Source of the DNA: an uncultured Eubacteriales bacterium
Lineage (GTDB): Bacteria > Bacillota > Clostridia > Christensenellales > Borkfalkiaceae
Direction of reading: 5' to 3'
DNA: 8,545 bases
NCBI GenBank assembly: GCA_905207385.1
Contig: CAJLLH010000044.1
Span: 1 to 8,545 of the forward strand
Under the pieces are notes generated by a model. The model was not told where the DNA came from and did not search any database. It saw only the letters and a list, made by a program, of their open reading frames with translations. The stretch's first letter is position 1. Each line of letters begins with the position of its first letter. This document shows positions 5,433 to 8,545 of this stretch, piece after piece. A program made the position numbers and the translations under genes.

Positions 5433-8400
5433 ATGAATCCGATTTTAGTGCAATTCATCAAAGATAACCTCGCGTTTGTAATTATTACCGCCATAGCCAT
5501 TGTCGGAATAATTGTCGCCGCGGTTATCTTGGGCGTAACCGCCCGCAAGGCGAAGGCAGGCGGCGGGTTTCTGGTCGGAGGCAAACGTCTTTCTGTAAAA
5601 TATTCTCTGGTAGCATTGGTTCTGGTAGTTATGGTTTTTGCCAACTATGTACTTTACTCCTTCTCGGGCACCATTACGCTCGCACTTTGCGGTTCGGGCG
5701 TAGAGGTGGACGAGGTGGCTGTGGACAACGCGTCGGAAACCAGTGCCGCGCTCTGCGTGGAGATAGGTGAAGACGGCATGACGTTGCTTAAGAACAACGG
5801 AACTCTGCCGTTGGCTGAAAACAATAAAAAGCTTAACGTATTCGGCTGGAGCGGCTGCGATAACGGCTTCGTGCATCAGGGCGCGGGCAGCGGCGGCGGC
5901 ACCGATACGGATATTACAACCATATACGAAGGTTTAAGGCAATCGGGGTTTGAAATAAACGAAGAACTTGCCGAAAAGTATAACGCCATGTCTTACAGAC
6001 GCGAAGGCTGGGACTATTACAAACTTCCCGAAGGCGACGAGGACTTTTATACAACCGAGCTAATGAACAATGCAAAGTCTTTTTCGGATACTGCTCTGAT
6101 AGTGCTCGGCAGAAGGGGCGGCGAAACGTCTGATCTTCCGCGCTATCAGCTCAGCCTTAGCGGCAAGCGTGATCCTACCAGAATGTATTCGCAGACGAGC
6201 AAGCTCGAAGACCTTATGATTGAAAAGGTAACCGCCAATTTCGACAAGGTAATAGTCATATTCAACACTACCAACGTAATGGAAGCGGGTTTCCTTGAAA
6301 ACGACAAAATAGATGCAGCCATAGCAATTTATGCTCCCGGCTCCAAAGCCACGCCCGCCCTTGGCAATTTGCTTTCAGGCAAGGCTAACTTTTCGGGCAG
6401 GACGGTAGATACGTGGGCATACGATTTGTCTACCGCTGCGGCTTGGGCTAACGCCGGTGTGGACGGCACGCATACTATAAACGCATCCGGCAGTGAAAAA
6501 GCTTATATATCTGACTACGCCGAAGGCGTGTATATGGGTTATTACTGGTACGAAACCGCCGATAAAGAAGGTTTCTGGACAAGTGATTTTGCCAAAGAAA
6601 GATGGGATATTGAAAACGGTTATGAAGACGTTGTTCAGTTCCCCTTCGGCTACGGACTTTCTTATACGGATTTCTCGTGGTCGGTTGAAAATGTTTCCAT
6701 AGCGCCGGGCGCAACTCTCGGCATGGACGACGAGATAAAGGTAGAAGTATTTGTTCAGAATACGGGCGAACGCGAAGGAAAGGAAGTCGTTCAGTTGTAT
6801 CTTGAACCTCCATACAAAGCGGGCAGCATTGAAAAACCTTCGGTTAAACTGGTTGCGTTTGCAAAGACCGGGCTTTTAAAACCCGGTGAGGGCGAAATGC
6901 TTACCCTCTCTGTAAAAGTAACCGACTTTGCAAGTTACGATGTATACGATTCAAACAACAACGGCTTTATGGGTTATGAAATTGAGGGAGGAATTGGCGA
7001 CTATGTTTTAAGTCTGCGCAATAATGCCCATGAATTGGCCGAAGTTGAAGGTCTTTACGGCGCAACGCTTTCTTACAGCGTGCCGCAGGACGGGTATAAG
7101 GTAGAAAACGACCCCGTGACGGGCAAAAAAGTCGAAAACAGATTTACCAATTATACCAACCCCGTTTCGGGCGCGTCCTCCGTCACGCAGGAAAATGCGC
7201 TGTCCGATTCTTCCAAGGCTTACTCGGTTGACGGCAGCGACACGCCTTACGCGTTCGAATACATGACGCGCGCAGACTTTGAAGGAACGTTCCCCGAATT
7301 TGTGGATTACCCTTCGATGATGGATACCACATTCTATAAGGAAACGTATGTGGTAAATACTCCCAAAGTCGTTGAAAGCGATGTAATGCCCGCATACGAT
7401 TCAAAAGAAACCGATTACCAGTTGCTTGATTTCATATACGAAGTAAAGGACGAGGCGGGCAACCCCGTTCTCGATGAAGACGGCAACAAAACATACGGGC
7501 TTGTGCCCTACGAAGATAAAAAGTGGGACCAGCTTGTAAGCCAGATGAGCCTTAACGACCTGTACATGCTGTCAGCGGGCGGCGGTTTTGGCACTCAGCG
7601 AATTGACTCCGTAGGCAAACCCGGCGCGGTTGACAAAGACGGTCCCTGCGGCTTCAACAGTCTTATAACGGGCAGCGGCGGCGGTACTGAAAGCGCTACT
7701 AATTTCCCTTGCGAAACGCTGATAGCGTCTACCTGGGACTGGAAGCTTTCATATCGTTTCGGACTCGCCCTGTCGGCTGAAGGCAACGCTTTGGGCGTAG
7801 ACGGTTTGTACGGCCCTGCGGTAAACATTCACCGCAACGTGCTCAACGGCAGAAACTTTGAATACTACTCCGAAGACCCCTACATTTCAGGCATAATGTG
7901 CGCCTATACCGTGTACGGCTGCAAGGAAAACGGCGTATACTGCTGGATAAAGCATTTTGCCCTCAACGAAAACGAAACGGGCAGAACGCACATGTATCAG
8001 TTCTGCAACGAACAAGCCTTGCGCGAAATTTATCTGCGTCCCTATGAAATCGCCGTAAAAGTGGGCGGAGCAAACGCCATAATGACTTCTTACGGTCGCG
8101 TCGGTACGGTTCGCGCTTCGGGTTCTTCATCGCTGAACACCTCAGTATTGCGCAACGAATGGGGCTTCCAGGGCGCGGTTATAACCGACTATTACAACGC
8201 GGGCGTTGTGCACGATGCGGACGAATGCATACGCGCGGGCAACGACCTCATGCTTGACCCTAACGGCAGACCCAGTTACTTCGGCGACCAGAAGAGCGCT
8301 ACAACGGTAATAGCTTTGCAGAAGGCGGCTAAAAATATAATGTACTGCTATCTTGAAACAAAGTACACCGCTCAGGTGGCTACGGGACTCGACCTTTCAA

Positions 8401-8545
8401 CCTTCATCGGCAACAAGAAAGACGTGTTTGCCTGGTGGGTTCCCATAGTAGGCGTCATAGACGGACTGATTGTTATAGGCGGAGCGGCGTTCGGCGTACT
8501 CAGTTTTCTCGATTACAGAAAATCGCATAAAAAGGTTACGGCAGA
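5433..8545 (+). CDS. Membrane-anchored GH3 glycosidase (beta-glucosidase-like) with reversed domain order, 3' end missing
   Basis: The frame is open for 1037 codons and leaves the window without a stop. Two N-terminal helices (about 13-36 and 55-77) flank a basic loop (ARKAKAG, KR, K), which puts that loop inside and the following domains outside. The GH3 alpha/beta sandwich comes first (about 103-345), with GRRGGETSD (226-234) placing E231 as the likely acid/base. A fibronectin-III-like domain follows (about 404-535; PFGYGLSYT at 404-412). A linker of roughly 150 residues carries MTRADFEGTFP (611-621). The TIM barrel comes last (about 695-985), with DGPCG (736-740), GRNFEYYSEDP (806-816), KHFALNENE (840-848) and the nucleophile D919 in VITDYY. 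A third helix (about 999-1025) precedes a basic tail. In most GH3 enzymes the barrel precedes the sandwich; the reversed order is known from Ruminococcus albus and Butyrivibrio fibrisolvens enzymes. It probably releases terminal beta-linked sugars at the cell surface; the exact substrate is not readable. All key residues appear intact. Confidence 0.93.
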   Translation, partial: MNPILVQFIKDNLAFVIITAIAIVGIIVAAVILGVTARKAKAGGGFLVGGKRLSVKYSLVALVLVVMVFANYVLYSFSGTITLALCGSGVEVDEVAVDNASETSAALCVEIGEDGMTLLKNNGTLPLAENNKKLNVFGWSGCDNGFVHQGAGSGGGTDTDITTIYEGLRQSGFEINEELAEKYNAMSYRREGWDYYKLPEGDEDFYTTELMNNAKSFSDTALIVLGRRGGETSDLPRYQLSLSGKRDPTRMYSQTSKLEDLMIEKVTANFDKVIVIFNTTNVMEAGFLENDKIDAAIAIYAPGSKATPALGNLLSGKANFSGRTVDTWAYDLSTAAAWANAGVDGTHTINASGSEKAYISDYAEGVYMGYYWYETADKEGFWTSDFAKERWDIENGYEDVVQFPFGYGLSYTDFSWSVENVSIAPGATLGMDDEIKVEVFVQNTGEREGKEVVQLYLEPPYKAGSIEKPSVKLVAFAKTGLLKPGEGEMLTLSVKVTDFASYDVYDSNNNGFMGYEIEGGIGDYVLSLRNNAHELAEVEGLYGATLSYSVPQDGYKVENDPVTGKKVENRFTNYTNPVSGASSVTQENALSDSSKAYSVDGSDTPYAFEYMTRADFEGTFPEFVDYPSMMDTTFYKETYVVNTPKVVESDVMPAYDSKETDYQLLDFIYEVKDEAGNPVLDEDGNKTYGLVPYEDKKWDQLVSQMSLNDLYMLSAGGGFGTQRIDSVGKPGAVDKDGPCGFNSLITGSGGGTESATNFPCETLIASTWDWKLSYRFGLALSAEGNALGVDGLYGPAVNIHRNVLNGRNFEYYSEDPYISGIMCAYTVYGCKENGVYCWIKHFALNENETGRTHMYQFCNEQALREIYLRPYEIAVKVGGANAIMTSYGRVGTVRASGSSSLNTSVLRNEWGFQGAVITDYYNAGVVHDADECIRAGNDLMLDPNGRPSYFGDQKSATTVIALQKAAKNIMYCYLETKYTAQVATGLDLSTFIGNKKDVFAWWVPIVGVIDGLIVIGGAAFGVLSFLDYRKSHKKVTA

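Noticed and set aside
6475..6813. A 112-codon minus-strand open frame within the GH3 gene
   Set aside because: It lies wholly opposite conserved GH3 sequence, is Arg-rich and lacks recognisable motifs, as expected for an antisense shadow.

Overview
The window looks like chromosomal DNA from a Gram-positive, probably gut-dwelling member of the Clostridia (Bacillota). The support is strong AGGAGG-type ribosome binding sites, a GTG start, an RlmCD-type rRNA methyltransferase, a LytTR regulator paired with an AgrC-like GHKL kinase, a BspA-like leucine-rich-repeat lipoprotein, and a glycoside hydrolase family 3 enzyme with the reversed domain order known from Ruminococcus and Butyrivibrio. The genus cannot be fixed from this sequence. 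Every gene lies on the plus strand. I see no tRNA, rRNA, CRISPR array, transposase or other sign of recent transfer.

Layout. (1) 30-1424 encodes a 23S rRNA uracil-5 methyltransferase and is closed by a near-perfect terminator at 1433-1463. (2) An AT-rich gap of about 410 bases ends in an extended -10 promoter (1763-1791). This drives a two-gene operon: a LytTR response regulator (1836-2552) overlapping by one base with a seven-helix GHKL sensor kinase (2552-3898). Two consecutive terminators close the operon (3904-3928 and 3952-3986). (3) A second gap of about 390 bases carries a candidate promoter (4109-4138) and a leader of roughly 145 nt with two hairpins built from the same complementary arms. 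(4) The leader precedes a second operon: a secreted LRR_5 lipoprotein with a coiled-coil stalk (4290-5387), then, 45 bases on, a very large GH3 glycosidase (5433 to the window edge). The GH3 frame stays open for 1037 codons and runs off the end, so its 3' end is missing.

How the parts may work together. The regulator-kinase pair has the architecture of peptide-sensing Agr/Com systems, but no AgrB- or AgrD-like gene is visible, so its signal is unknown. The last two genes look like a cell-surface unit: a lipid-anchored repeat protein that could bind a ligand, and a glycosidase held outside the membrane by helices at both ends. Their adjacency to the two-component system makes regulation by it possible, but the tandem terminators separate the operons and I found no convincing LytTR direct repeat.

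The strongest points for a second look are the doubly membrane-anchored, domain-swapped GH3 enzyme, its coupling to the LRR lipoprotein, and the leader with mutually exclusive pairings. I did not find evidence of a wholly new system.
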